Assembly (NCBI RefSeq): GCF_002407185.1
Contig: NZ_CP023563.1
Location: forward strand, 3,534,001-3,598,000
From: Brachybacterium vulturis
GTDB taxonomy: Bacteria; Actinomycetota; Actinomycetes; Actinomycetales; Dermabacteraceae
Direction of reading: 5' to 3'
Length of the DNA stretch: 64,000 nt
Position 1 is the first letter of the stretch. Each line of letters begins with the position of its first letter. Position numbers and translations under genes: made by a program. Shown piece by piece: positions 7,682 through 15,807 of the stretch. Under the pieces are notes generated by a model, which did not search any database, had not been told where the DNA came from, and worked only from the letters and a program-made list of their open reading frames with translations.

Positions 7682-8412
7682 ACGGCGCCGCCGCCCCGGA
7701 GCCGCGGAAGAGCGCTCCCGTCGAGGCGCCCTCGCGCGAAGGCTCCGGCCTGCCCTGGGGTTCGCTCCTGCGCAACGTCCTGCTGGTGCTGATCCTGCTG
7801 ACGATGCTCTGGCTGGCCCTGAACGTGCGCCTGCCCTCCCTGGACGAGATGCAGGCCGAGATCGCAGATCTGGGGCTGTGGGGACCGTTCTTCTTCGTCG
7901 GTCTGTACGCGGTCGTCGCCGTGACCCCGATCCCGGTGACGATCATGGCGGTCGCCGCCGGCATGATCTTCGGGCTCCCCGTGGGCACCGTGCTCTCGAT
8001 GATCGGTGTCATGATCGGCTGCCTCGGCGGGTACGGGATCGCCCGCGGCCTGGGTCGCGAGACCGTGATGCGGCGGCTCGGCTCCCATGCGGAGGTGGTC
8101 GAGGAGCGCCTCGGGGACGGCGGCTTCTACGCCGTCTGCACCCTGCGCCTGATGCCGGGCATCCCGTACTGGCCGGTGAACTACGGCAGCGGGGCCCTGG
8201 GCATCAGCAGCCGGGACTTCCTGATCGCGACCGCGCTCTCGGCCCTGCCGGGCCAGGTCTCCCTGATCGCGGTCGGGGCCTTCATCGCCGATCCGTCCCT
8301 GGTCACCGCCCTTGCCGTGGTGATCTCCTGGATCGTCGTGATCGCCCTGACGCTCCTGGCCTACCGGCGCTGGCGGGCCACCCGCACCTCGCAGGACGCG
8401 CCCGCTGGATGA
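7678..8412 (+). CDS. TVP38/TMEM64-family (VTT domain) membrane protein
   Basis: About 244 residues. After a 30-residue polar N-terminus come a first membrane segment and then the VTT/DedA-like domain with re-entrant motifs. These include LWGPFFFVGLYAV, the glycine-rich GMIFGLPVGTVLS, RGLGRETVMRRL, a GGFYAV…RLMPGIPYWPVNYGSG core, and a final membrane helix. Family members are membrane proteins implicated in lipid scrambling/transport and envelope homeostasis. The start is unusual. There is no ATG, GTG or TTG between the end of the preceding gene and the middle of the first membrane helix. A CTG at 7678 overlaps the preceding TGA (CTGA) and has AGGGG a few bases upstream, so I place the start there. 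The alternative is a GTG at 7531, deep inside the upstream gene. Confidence 0.8.
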   Translation: MNGAAAPEPRKSAPVEAPSREGSGLPWGSLLRNVLLVLILLTMLWLALNVRLPSLDEMQAEIADLGLWGPFFFVGLYAVVAVTPIPVTIMAVAAGMIFGLPVGTVLSMIGVMIGCLGGYGIARGLGRETVMRRLGSHAEVVEERLGDGGFYAVCTLRLMPGIPYWPVNYGSGALGISSRDFLIATALSALPGQVSLIAVGAFIADPSLVTALAVVISWIVVIALTLLAYRRWRATRTSQDAPAG

Positions 8413-8486
8413 CGGGGACGATCGGCCCGAGGCACCCGCAGGGGCCGGCGCCTCCGCAATTGCTGTGCCGGCGACGTCACCGCAGG

Positions 8487-8492
8487 TAGACT
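8487..8492 (+). promoter_or_regulatory. Candidate −10 of the mannitol operon
   Basis: TAGACT fits TANNNT and would give a ~120-base leader before the EIICBA start. The leader carries a GC-rich 7-bp hairpin at 8580-8600 just upstream of the GAGG ribosome site. No confident −35 or catabolite element was found. Confidence 0.35.
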
Positions 8493-8619
8493 GCCGCCAC
8501 GCCGACGGAGCACTCCTGGAAGGTTGCCGGGGATCGCCCCGCCAGGTGACTGCGCGTCGCCCGACGCGTGCCGTCCCCACCGGGGCTCGCAGCGCCCCGG
8601 CAGTCCCCGAGGATGTGGC

Positions 8620-10674
8620 ATGAGCACAACGACCGAGGCTCCCAGCGGATTCAGTCCACGCATGGCCCTGCAGAAGGTCGGCACCTCCCTGTCGAACATG
8701 GTGATGCCGAACATCCCCGCGCTGATCGCGTGGGGTCTGCTGACCGCCTTCTTCATCCCCGACGGCTGGACGCCGAACGCACCGCTGGCGAGCGTCGTCG
8801 GCCCGATGATCCACTACCTGCTGCCGCTGCTGATCGCGAACACCGGCGGCCGGATGATCTACGAGGCGCGCGGCGCCGTGGTCGGCGTGATCGCCACCAT
8901 GGGCGTCATCGGCGGCTCCGACTGGCTGATCGCACAGGAGAACGCGCAGCTGCTCGAGACGTGGCTGGCCGAGGGCAACGCGGAGGCGGACTTCACGGCG
9001 CTGGGCGAGGTCCACATGTTCATCGGCGCGATGATCATGGCGCCGCTGGCGGCCTGGGTGATGAAGAAGCTCGACCGGCTCTGGCAGGACCACATCCCGG
9101 CCGGCTTCGAGATGCTGGTGAACATGTTCTCGGCCGGCATCTTCGGGCTGATCGCCCTGGCGGCCGGGTTCTTCGGCCTCGCCCCGCTGGTGAACATCCT
9201 GATGAGCGCCCTGTCCGCCGGGGTGAACGGGCTGATCAATGCCGGGCTGCTGCCGCTGGTGTCCCTGCTCATCGAGCCGGCGAAGGTCTTCTTCCTCAAC
9301 AACGCCATCAACCACGGCGTGCTCACGCCGCTGGGCATCTCCGAGGCCGCCACGGACGGCAAGTCGATCCTGTTCCTGCTCGAGGCCAACCCCGGCCCCG
9401 GCGTCGGCATCCTGCTCGCCTTCACGATCTTCGGCCGCGGTGCCGCCCGCGCCTCCGCCCCCGGTGCCGCGATCATCCAGTTCTTCGGCGGCATCCACGA
9501 GATCTACTTCCCCTACGTGCTGATGAAGCCGCTGCTGATCATCGCCGCGATCGGCGGCGGCATGACCGGCGTCTTCGTCAACGTCCTGTTCGACACCGGC
9601 CTCATCGCCCCCGCCTCCCCCGGCTCGATCTTCGCGATCTTCGGCGTCGCCGCCCCCGACTCCTACGTCGGCATCGCCCTCGCGGTCCTCTCCGCGGCCG
9701 CGGTGAGCTTCGTGCTCTCGGCCGTGTTCCTGAAGATCGGCAAGCAGGAGGACGGCGACCTCGCCGCCGCCACCGCCAAGATGGAGCAGATGAAGGGCAA
9801 GAAGTCCTCCGTCGCCGGCGCCCTGACCGGTGCGGGCGCTGGCGGCGCCGCCGCGGCGGCCGACGCCTCCGGCCATACCGGCCCGATCCAGAAGATCGTC
9901 TTCGCCTGCGACGCCGGCATGGGCTCCTCCGCCATGGGCGCCACCGTGCTGCGCAAGAAGGTCCGCGCCGCCGGCTTCGACGACGTGGAGGTCACCAACA
10001 AGGCGATCTCCGGCCTGGACGATGAATGGGACGTGGTGGTGACCCAGAAGGAGCTCACCGACCGGGCCCGCCAGCGCACCGGCTCCGCCGTCCACGTCAG
10101 CGTGGACCAGTTCATGAACTCCCCCCGCTATGACGAGGTCGTGGAGCTGGTGCAGCAGCGGAATGCGGAGGACACGGAGCCCGCACCGGCCGTCGGGCGT
10201 CCGCAGCAGGAGGCACCGGCCACCGCTGCCCCGCCGGGCACCGCGACCATCCTCGCCCCCGACTCGATCATCCTGTCCGGCACCGCGAGCGACTCCGCCT
10301 CCGGCATCGACGAGGCCGGCGCCCTGCTGGTCGCCGCCGGCGCCGTGGACGAGAACTACGTCGCCGCCATGCACGACCGCGAGGCCACGGTCTCCACGTT
10401 CATGGGCAACGGCCTGGCGATCCCCCACGGCACGGGCGAGGCCAAGTCCAGCATCCAGCGCTCGGCGATGTCCTTCGTCCGCTACCCCGGCGGCATCGAC
10501 TGGAACGGCAACCCGACCACCTTCGTGATCGGGATCGCGGGCGTGGGCGACGAGCACCTCGAGCTGCTGCAGAAGGTCGCCATGACCTTCTCGGACCCCG
10601 CACAGGTCCAGCGCCTCGAGAACGCGACCACCACCGAGGAGATCCTCGAGATCCTCGGCGACACGAAGGAGTGA
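8620..10674 (+). CDS. mtlA: Mannitol-specific PTS transporter EIICBA
   Basis: The 684-residue fusion imports and phosphorylates mannitol to mannitol-1-phosphate. The membrane EIIC domain (~residues 10-345) has GGIHEIYFPYVLM and several transmembrane helices. A Gly/Ala-rich linker leads to EIIB (~425-515) with phospho-cysteine C430 in FACDAGMGSSAMGA. A second Pro/Ala-rich linker leads to EIIA (~540-684) with phospho-histidine H603 in GLAIPHGT. All phosphotransfer residues are present, so one polypeptide takes phosphate from HPr to the sugar. The start at 8620 follows a GAGG site and gives a normal N-terminus. mtlD starts eight bases after the stop and ptsH follows, forming a compact operon. 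Confidence 0.96.
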   Translation: MSTTTEAPSGFSPRMALQKVGTSLSNMVMPNIPALIAWGLLTAFFIPDGWTPNAPLASVVGPMIHYLLPLLIANTGGRMIYEARGAVVGVIATMGVIGGSDWLIAQENAQLLETWLAEGNAEADFTALGEVHMFIGAMIMAPLAAWVMKKLDRLWQDHIPAGFEMLVNMFSAGIFGLIALAAGFFGLAPLVNILMSALSAGVNGLINAGLLPLVSLLIEPAKVFFLNNAINHGVLTPLGISEAATDGKSILFLLEANPGPGVGILLAFTIFGRGAARASAPGAAIIQFFGGIHEIYFPYVLMKPLLIIAAIGGGMTGVFVNVLFDTGLIAPASPGSIFAIFGVAAPDSYVGIALAVLSAAAVSFVLSAVFLKIGKQEDGDLAAATAKMEQMKGKKSSVAGALTGAGAGGAAAAADASGHTGPIQKIVFACDAGMGSSAMGATVLRKKVRAAGFDDVEVTNKAISGLDDEWDVVVTQKELTDRARQRTGSAVHVSVDQFMNSPRYDEVVELVQQRNAEDTEPAPAVGRPQQEAPATAAPPGTATILAPDSIILSGTASDSASGIDEAGALLVAAGAVDENYVAAMHDREATVSTFMGNGLAIPHGTGEAKSSIQRSAMSFVRYPGGIDWNGNPTTFVIGIAGVGDEHLELLQKVAMTFSDPAQVQRLENATTTEEILEILGDTKE

Positions 10675-10681
10675 GCCAGCG

Positions 10682-11824
10682 ATGAAGGCAGTGCATTTCG
10701 GGGCCGGGAACATCGGCCGCGGGTTCGTGGGCCTGCTGCTGCACGAGGCGGGCTGCGAGGTGGTGTTCTCCGACGTCGCCGAGTCCCTCGTCCAGCAGCT
10801 CCAGCAGGCGGACTCCTTCACGGTCACCACCGTCGGTCAGCACCCCACCACCACGGTGGTGGAGGGGTTCCGGGCGCTGAACTCCGACCAGGACCCGGAG
10901 ACGCTGACCGAGGAGATCGCCTCGGCGGACATCGTCACCACGGCCGTCGGCGCGCGCATCCTGCGCTTCGTCGCGCCGAGCATCGCCGCCGGGATCGCCG
11001 CCCGCCCCGCCGGGGCTCCCCCGCTGGCCGTGATGGCCTGCGAGAACGCGATCAACGCGACGGATCTGCTGGAGCAGGAGATCCGGGCGAACTATCAGGG
11101 TGAGGACCTCGAGGAGAAGGCGCTGTTCGCCAACACCGCGGTGGACCGGATCGTACCGGTGCAGGCCGAGGGCGCGGGCCTGGACGTCACCGTGGAGGAC
11201 TTCTTCGAATGGGCGGTCGAGCGCGGTCCCTTCGGCGGGAACGAGCCCGACGTCCCGGGGATCACCTGGGTCGACGACCTCGCTCCGTACATCGAACGCA
11301 AGCTGTTCACCGTCAACACCGGCCACGCCACCACCGCCTGGCACGGCTGGGCCGCGGGACACGCCACCATCGCCGAGGCGATCCGCGACCCCGCAGTCGC
11401 GATCGAGGTCGAGACCGTGCTCGCGGAGACCTCCTCGCTGCTGAGCGCCCGGCACGGCTTCTCCGAGGACGACATGGCCTCCTACCGGGCGAAGGTGCTG
11501 GGCCGTTTCGCGAACACCGCCCTGCCCGATCCGGTGGAGCGGGTGGGCCGCGGGCCGCTGCGCAAGCTCTCGCGCGAGGACCGCATCATCGGCCCCGCCG
11601 CCGCGCTCGCCGAACGGGGCCTGGAGCACGAGGGCCTGCTGTCCGCCGTCGCCGCGGCGCTCGCCTTCACCCCCGAGGGCGACGAGGAGGTGGATCGCCT
11701 GCAGGATCTGCTGCGCACCACGAGCGCCGACGCCGCGACGCTGGAGATCACCGGCCTCGCCCCCGACCATCCGCTGCATCCCGAGGTGCGAGCGCTCATC
11801 GCCGCACGCATCACGGGACCCTGA
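10682..11824 (+). CDS. mtlD: Mannitol-1-phosphate 5-dehydrogenase
   Basis: A 380-residue member of the long-chain mannitol dehydrogenase family with the family's usual length. The N-terminal Rossmann motif is MKAVHFGAGNIGRGFVGLLL. The catalytic region contains KLFTVNTGHATTAWHG, including the Lys and Asn/His of the polyol dehydrogenase active site. It oxidises mannitol-1-phosphate from MtlA to fructose-6-phosphate with NAD+. It lies eight bases downstream of mtlA, so the two are surely cotranscribed. Seventy-three bases separate it from ptsH, where a new promoter may sit. Confidence 0.96.
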   Translation: MKAVHFGAGNIGRGFVGLLLHEAGCEVVFSDVAESLVQQLQQADSFTVTTVGQHPTTTVVEGFRALNSDQDPETLTEEIASADIVTTAVGARILRFVAPSIAAGIAARPAGAPPLAVMACENAINATDLLEQEIRANYQGEDLEEKALFANTAVDRIVPVQAEGAGLDVTVEDFFEWAVERGPFGGNEPDVPGITWVDDLAPYIERKLFTVNTGHATTAWHGWAAGHATIAEAIRDPAVAIEVETVLAETSSLLSARHGFSEDDMASYRAKVLGRFANTALPDPVERVGRGPLRKLSREDRIIGPAAALAERGLEHEGLLSAVAAALAFTPEGDEEVDRLQDLLRTTSADAATLEITGLAPDHPLHPEVRALIAARITGP

Positions 11825-11854
11825 ACCCACCGCCCCACCACCACGTACAGACGA

Positions 11855-11860
11855 TATATT
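11855..11860 (+). promoter_or_regulatory. Candidate −10 upstream of ptsH
   Basis: TATATT stands out in the GC-rich mtlD-ptsH gap and matches the −10 consensus. It would allow HPr to be made independently of mannitol operon expression, as expected for a general PTS component. Confidence 0.4.
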
Positions 11861-11897
11861 CCCCTCACAGCACGTGAGCCCACGAAAGGTACACACC

Positions 11898-12170
11898 ATG
11901 GCAGAGCGCACCGTCAAGATCGCCAGCTCCTCCGGGCTCCACGCCCGCCCCGCCGGCATCTTCGCCCAGGCCGCGGCGCAGCAGCCCGCGACCGTCACCA
12001 TCGAGAAGGCGGGCGGCAACGCCGTGCAGGCCTCGAGCATGCTGATGCTGATGACCCTCGGCGCCGGCCAGGGCGATGAGGTCACGCTGCGCGCCGAGGG
12101 CGAGGGTGCCGACGAGTCGGTCGACGCACTGGCTGCGCTGCTGGAGAAGGACCTCGACGCCGAGGAGTGA
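11898..12170 (+). CDS. ptsH: HPr phosphocarrier protein
   Basis: A 90-residue HPr with the phospho-accepting H15 in GLHARPAG and a serine at position 46 in the QASSML segment, the site that HPr kinase modifies in Gram-positive bacteria. It carries phosphate from enzyme I to PTS permeases such as the EIICBA encoded upstream. An AAAGGT ribosome site precedes the ATG. The gene converges on ptsI across a shared hairpin terminator. Confidence 0.97.
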   Translation: MAERTVKIASSSGLHARPAGIFAQAAAQQPATVTIEKAGGNAVQASSMLMLMTLGAGQGDEVTLRAEGEGADESVDALAALLEKDLDAEE

Positions 12171-12187
12171 GCGGGACGACGCTTGCA

Positions 12188-12231
12188 GGAACCCCCGGAA
12201 CCTCCCCTCAGCGGGACTGTCCGGGGGTTCC
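12188..12231. terminator. Bidirectional terminator between ptsH and ptsI
   Basis: A perfect 12-bp inverted repeat (12188-12199 with 12220-12231) with a 20-base loop lies between the two convergent genes and can serve both. Confidence 0.75.
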
Positions 12232-12236
12232 GCGGT

Positions 12237-13955
12237 TCACAGCCCGAGCTCGCCCAGGATCGGCAGCCCGGCGCGGACCGCGCTGATCGCCTCGTCCGCG
12301 GTGCGGGCGGCGAGGGCGGTCGCCGCGAGCTCCCTGGCCTGTTCGAGGGTGACGGTGGAGAGCACCTTCGCGACGGTGGGCAGTGACCGGGGGGTCATCG
12401 ACAGGCTGTTCACGCCCAGGCCCACCAGCACCACGGCGAGGCCCGGTGCCCCGGCGGCCTCTCCGCATACGCCCACGGGCTTGTTCGCGCTCTCCCCGAA
12501 GGACTCCGGATCACCGCCCGCGGCGCGGGCCCCGTCGCAGGTGGCCTTCACCAGTGCCAGCACGGAGGGCTGCCACGGGGTGTTCAGGTGGGCGAGGGAG
12601 CCCAGCTGACGGTCCGCGGCCATCGTGTACTGGGTGAGGTCGTTGGTGCCGATGGAGGCGAAGTCGCAGGCCTCGAGGTGACGATCCGCGGTGAGCGCCG
12701 CCGCGGGGGTCTCGACCATGATCCCGGCCGGGGCGAGCCCGCGCTCCCGGCACAGGGCGATGAAGTCCTCGGTCTCCTCGACGGTCGCGATCATCGGCGC
12801 CATCACCCAGGGCGTCGCCTCGGACTGCGCCGCCGCGGCGGCGATCGCGTCCAGCTGGTTGGTCAGCACCGAGCGCTTCTCCCAGGAGGTGCGATAGGCG
12901 CGCACGCCGAGCGCCGGGTTCGGCTCGTCGGCGTCGGTGAGGAAGGGCAGCGGCTTGTCGGCGCCGGCGTCGATGGTGCGCACCACGACCTTCTTGCCCT
13001 TCAGGTGCGCGAAGGTCTCGAGGTATGCCTTCGTCTGCTCCTTAACGCTCGGCTCGTCCTCGCGATCCAGGAACAGGAACTCGGTGCGGAACAGGCCCAC
13101 CCCGTCAGCGTTCGCGGCCGCCGCCCTCTCGGCATCCTCGGCGCCGCCGATGTTGGCCAGCAGCTGCACGCGGGTGCCGTCCTTGAGGACCCCGCCCCCG
13201 CCCTCGTACGTGAGCGGGTGCTTCTGCAGCTCGGTCCAGGCCTCGGCGAGGAGGAGGTGCTCCTCGGTGACCTCGTCGGTGACGGTGCCGAAGCCGGCAT
13301 CGACGAACACCTCGGTGCCGTCGGCGAACTGGTGGATGTCCTTGGCGGCGACGATCGCGGGCAGGCCCAGCTGCCGGGCGAGGATCGCGGTGTGCGACTG
13401 GGGTCCGCCGTCGGAGGTGACCAGGGCCAGCACCCGGCCCGGGTCGAGGGTCGCGGTATCGGCGGGGGCCAGGTCGATCGCGGTGAGCACGAAGGGCTCC
13501 TCGACCTCGGGGATCCCGGGCGCCTGCTCGCCGCGCAGCTCGGCGACGATGCGGGCGCGCACATCGCGCACATCGGTCGCGCGCTCGGCCATGTACCCGC
13601 CGAGGCCCTCGAGCATGACGGCGACCTGGTCACCGGCCTCCCAGACGGCGCGCGCCGGGGACTTGCCGCCGGAGGTCACCAGGCCCTGGGCGGTCTGGGT
13701 GAGGGACGGGTCCGCGGCCATCTGCGCGGTGGCCTCGAGGATCTTCTTCCCGTCCCCGGCGGCGCGCTCGGCCAGCCGGATCAGCGAGGCCTGCACGGCG
13801 GCGGCCGCGACGGGGATCCGCTCCGCCTCGGCGGCGGCGTCGGCGCCCGCAGGCAGCTTCTCCCCCGCAGGCGGTTCGGCGACCGGCGGGGCCATCGAAC
13901 GGATCGTGCCGATCACTCGGCCGGGGCTCACTGCCACACCTGTGTACTGGGCCAT
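12237..13955 (-). CDS. ptsI: PTS enzyme I (phosphoenolpyruvate-protein phosphotransferase)
   Basis: A 572-residue enzyme I. The N-terminal phospho-histidine is H188 in GGPQSHTAILARQLG. The C-terminal PEP-binding TIM-barrel has VGLFRTEFLF, the Mg-binding region GIMVETPAA, the SIGTNDLTQY motif and the active-site cysteine C497 in VGVCGEAAG. It autophosphorylates from PEP and passes phosphate to HPr. I place the start at 13955, because GGAGGAG is nine bases upstream; an in-frame ATG at 13964 sits right on the ribosome site. It is convergent with ptsH rather than in one ptsHI operon, so the general PTS proteins are under separate promoters here. Confidence 0.96.
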   Translation of the reverse strand: MAQYTGVAVSPGRVIGTIRSMAPPVAEPPAGEKLPAGADAAAEAERIPVAAAAVQASLIRLAERAAGDGKKILEATAQMAADPSLTQTAQGLVTSGGKSPARAVWEAGDQVAVMLEGLGGYMAERATDVRDVRARIVAELRGEQAPGIPEVEEPFVLTAIDLAPADTATLDPGRVLALVTSDGGPQSHTAILARQLGLPAIVAAKDIHQFADGTEVFVDAGFGTVTDEVTEEHLLLAEAWTELQKHPLTYEGGGGVLKDGTRVQLLANIGGAEDAERAAAANADGVGLFRTEFLFLDREDEPSVKEQTKAYLETFAHLKGKKVVVRTIDAGADKPLPFLTDADEPNPALGVRAYRTSWEKRSVLTNQLDAIAAAAAQSEATPWVMAPMIATVEETEDFIALCRERGLAPAGIMVETPAAALTADRHLEACDFASIGTNDLTQYTMAADRQLGSLAHLNTPWQPSVLALVKATCDGARAAGGDPESFGESANKPVGVCGEAAGAPGLAVVLVGLGVNSLSMTPRSLPTVAKVLSTVTLEQARELAATALAARTADEAISAVRAGLPILGELGL

Positions 13956-14045
13956 CGCTGCCATCTCCTCCGGGGAGCCGATCGGGCGGATTGTGCCCGC
14001 CATGCTACGCGGCCCGGTGCCGCCGCCCTTCCGCGTCCGCACCTC

Positions 14046-14051
14046 TACGAT
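14046..14051 (+). promoter_or_regulatory. Candidate leaderless −10 for the SDR at 14058
   Basis: TACGAT lies exactly six bases before the ATG and there is no Shine-Dalgarno, matching the leaderless pattern seen repeatedly in this window. Confidence 0.5.
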
Positions 14052-14057
14052 GGCGCG

Positions 14058-15032
14058 ATGAACGCCATGGGCTGGGAGCATCTGCACGCGCCCGATCTGC
14101 GGGGGCGCACCGTCGTGATGACGCGGGCCAGCGACGGCCTCGGGCGCGAGGCGGCGCTCCAGCTCGCCCACTGGGGCGCGGAGCTGATCCTGGCGGTGCG
14201 CCATCGCGCCAAGGCAGAGGTGGTCCGCTCGCGGATCGTGCGCGAGACCGGCCGGCCGGAGGCGGTCCGCCTGGTCCACCTGGATCTGGCGGAGCTCGCC
14301 TCGGTCCGCTCCGCGGCGCGCGAGATCACGGAGCTCACCGGCGAGCGCGGGATCGACCTGCTGATCCACGTCGCGGGCCTGGTGACCCGGCGCCGTGAGG
14401 TCTCGGCCGACGGCTTCGAGCTGATGACCGGGGTGAACGCCCTGGCGCCCCTGCTGCTGACGGATCTGCTGCTGCCGCTGGTGCGAGAACGGGTCGTGGT
14501 GACGGCGTCCGATGCCCACGCCTCCGGTGCGATCGATCTGGCCGATCCGCACTTCTCCCGCGGCGGCTGGTCGCTGCCCGCCGCCTATGGACGGTCCAAG
14601 CTCGTGACCATGCTGTGGGGGCTCGAGCTGGCGGAGCGGCTGCGGCAGCTGGCAGGGCCGGTGGATCTGCAGCTGGTCCATCCCGGCTGGGTGCTGACGA
14701 ACCTGCAGAACGCCACCGGCTCCGCACGACTGGACCGGATGGTCACCGAGCTGACCCGTCCGCTCGCCATGCCGGCGACGAGAGGGGCCGCGACGGTGCT
14801 CTTCGCCGCCACCCAGCCGCTGCCGCCCGGCTCCTACATCGGCCCCGACGGCCTCCGCGCGCTGCGGGGGCGACCCACGTTCCTGCGCCGTTCGGAGGCG
14901 GCGCTGGACCGCGACCTGGCCCGTGAGGTCACGGCCTGGGCGCGGGCCGAGGGCGGAGGGTGCGGGATTCGAACCCGCGGTACAGGGTCACTGCACAATG
15001 GTTTTCAAGACCATCTCATTCGGCCGCTCTGA
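14058..15032 (+). CDS. Degenerate SDR-like protein running into an antisense tRNA
   Basis: A 324-residue SDR relative of the same broad group as the gene at 6435. The active-site Tyr-Lys is kept (AAYGRSKLV), but the cofactor motif reads TRASDGLG instead of TGxxxGxG, and NNAG is replaced by HVAG, so NAD(P) binding may be impaired. The frame has no stop until it is well inside the tRNA-Ser gene on the opposite strand. The last 26 residues (from about GGGCGIRTRG) are simply antisense tRNA. The family region ends before that, so the original stop appears lost, or the gene is drifting towards a pseudogene. The start at 14058 is set by the first ATG and a TACGAT six bases upstream. It is divergent from ptsI. 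Confidence 0.75.
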   Translation: MNAMGWEHLHAPDLRGRTVVMTRASDGLGREAALQLAHWGAELILAVRHRAKAEVVRSRIVRETGRPEAVRLVHLDLAELASVRSAAREITELTGERGIDLLIHVAGLVTRRREVSADGFELMTGVNALAPLLLTDLLLPLVRERVVVTASDAHASGAIDLADPHFSRGGWSLPAAYGRSKLVTMLWGLELAERLRQLAGPVDLQLVHPGWVLTNLQNATGSARLDRMVTELTRPLAMPATRGAATVLFAATQPLPPGSYIGPDGLRALRGRPTFLRRSEAALDRDLAREVTAWARAEGGGCGIRTRGTGSLHNGFQDHLIRPL

Positions 15033-15041
15033 CAACCCTCC
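14954..15041 (-). tRNA. tRNA-Ser (anticodon UGA)
   Basis: The reverse strand folds as an 88-nt class II tRNA. The acceptor stem is GGAGGGT (15041-15035) with ACCCTCC (14961-14955), and the discriminator G is at 14954. The anticodon loop is CTTGAAA with anticodon TGA at 15007-15005. A long variable arm is present, and the T arm has GGTTCGAATCC. CCA is not encoded. It reads UCN serine codons, mainly UCA/UCG. Its 3' two-thirds are overlapped antisense by the SDR gene at 14058. Confidence 0.97.
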
Positions 15042-15077
15042 TCGTGCCCGGAGGCACCCCCGGGAGTGTACCGGGAC

Positions 15078-15794
15078 TCATCTCACCTGAGTGCGCCGCA
15101 CCAGCATCAGCCACACGCCGGCGGAGAGCGCACCGATCACGGCGATCACCCCCATCCACGGGCCCCATCCCATGGTGAGGACGTCCAGCAGGGCCCTGCC
15201 GAAGCCGTCGAGGAAGACCACCCCGGCGAGCACGCCGAGGCCGATCAGTGCGAGGGCCGCTGCGGAGAGCCACAGGAAGGCCTGGCCGAAGCGCTGGAAG
15301 GCCGCGGTGATGGCGGCCCCGAGGAACAGCACCGCCAGGATCAGCAGGAAGGTCTGCACGAGCGTCTGCCAGGACGAGCCGGTGCCGGTGTAGAACACAT
15401 CGAAGAACCGGATGCGCAGGCCGAAGCCCTCGGTGGCCCTCTCGATGGTCTTCCCGATCGTGATCAGCACGGAGTAGATCACGGCGTTGCCCAGGAACAC
15501 CGCGCTCACACCGGCGGCGAACTCGCGACGGGTCAGTCCCAGCCCGAGGGCGAGGGGGAAGTACTGGCCCATAGAGGTGAAGCCGTAGCCGATCAGCGGC
15601 CCCAGCAGGGCGAAGATCGCCCCGTTCCACTCCATGCCCTCGTACATCCCCGCCTGCGCCTCGCCGCCCTGGGAGCGGACGATCAGTCCCACCGCCAGGA
15701 TGACCATGAAGGCGATGGTGACGGCGAACAGAGGCCAGCCGAAGGCCTGCATGCGATTGACCAGATGCATGTCGATGACATTGCGTGAGCGCAT
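15078..15794 (-). CDS. ABC transporter permease (ABC-2 like)
   Basis: A 238-residue protein with six hydrophobic segments and little soluble sequence. It is encoded directly after an ABC ATPase in a GntR-led operon, so it is the membrane partner of that ATPase. The substrate is unknown. YtrA-type operons in other Gram-positive bacteria are induced by cell-wall-active agents, which suggests an envelope-stress role here by analogy only. GAGGAG precedes the ATG at 15794, and 13 bases separate it from the ATPase stop. Confidence 0.82.
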   Translation of the reverse strand: MRSRNVIDMHLVNRMQAFGWPLFAVTIAFMVILAVGLIVRSQGGEAQAGMYEGMEWNGAIFALLGPLIGYGFTSMGQYFPLALGLGLTRREFAAGVSAVFLGNAVIYSVLITIGKTIERATEGFGLRIRFFDVFYTGTGSSWQTLVQTFLLILAVLFLGAAITAAFQRFGQAFLWLSAAALALIGLGVLAGVVFLDGFGRALLDVLTMGWGPWMGVIAVIGALSAGVWLMLVRRTQVR

Positions 15795-15807
15795 CTCGGA
15801 GCTCCTC

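Noticed and set aside
7396-10830. Very long minus-strand open frame (1144 codons) across the VTT and mannitol genes
   Set aside because: It is antisense to clear VTT, PTS EIICBA and mtlD genes and its protein is low-complexity His/Gly/Arg/Asp; a typical high-GC shadow frame.
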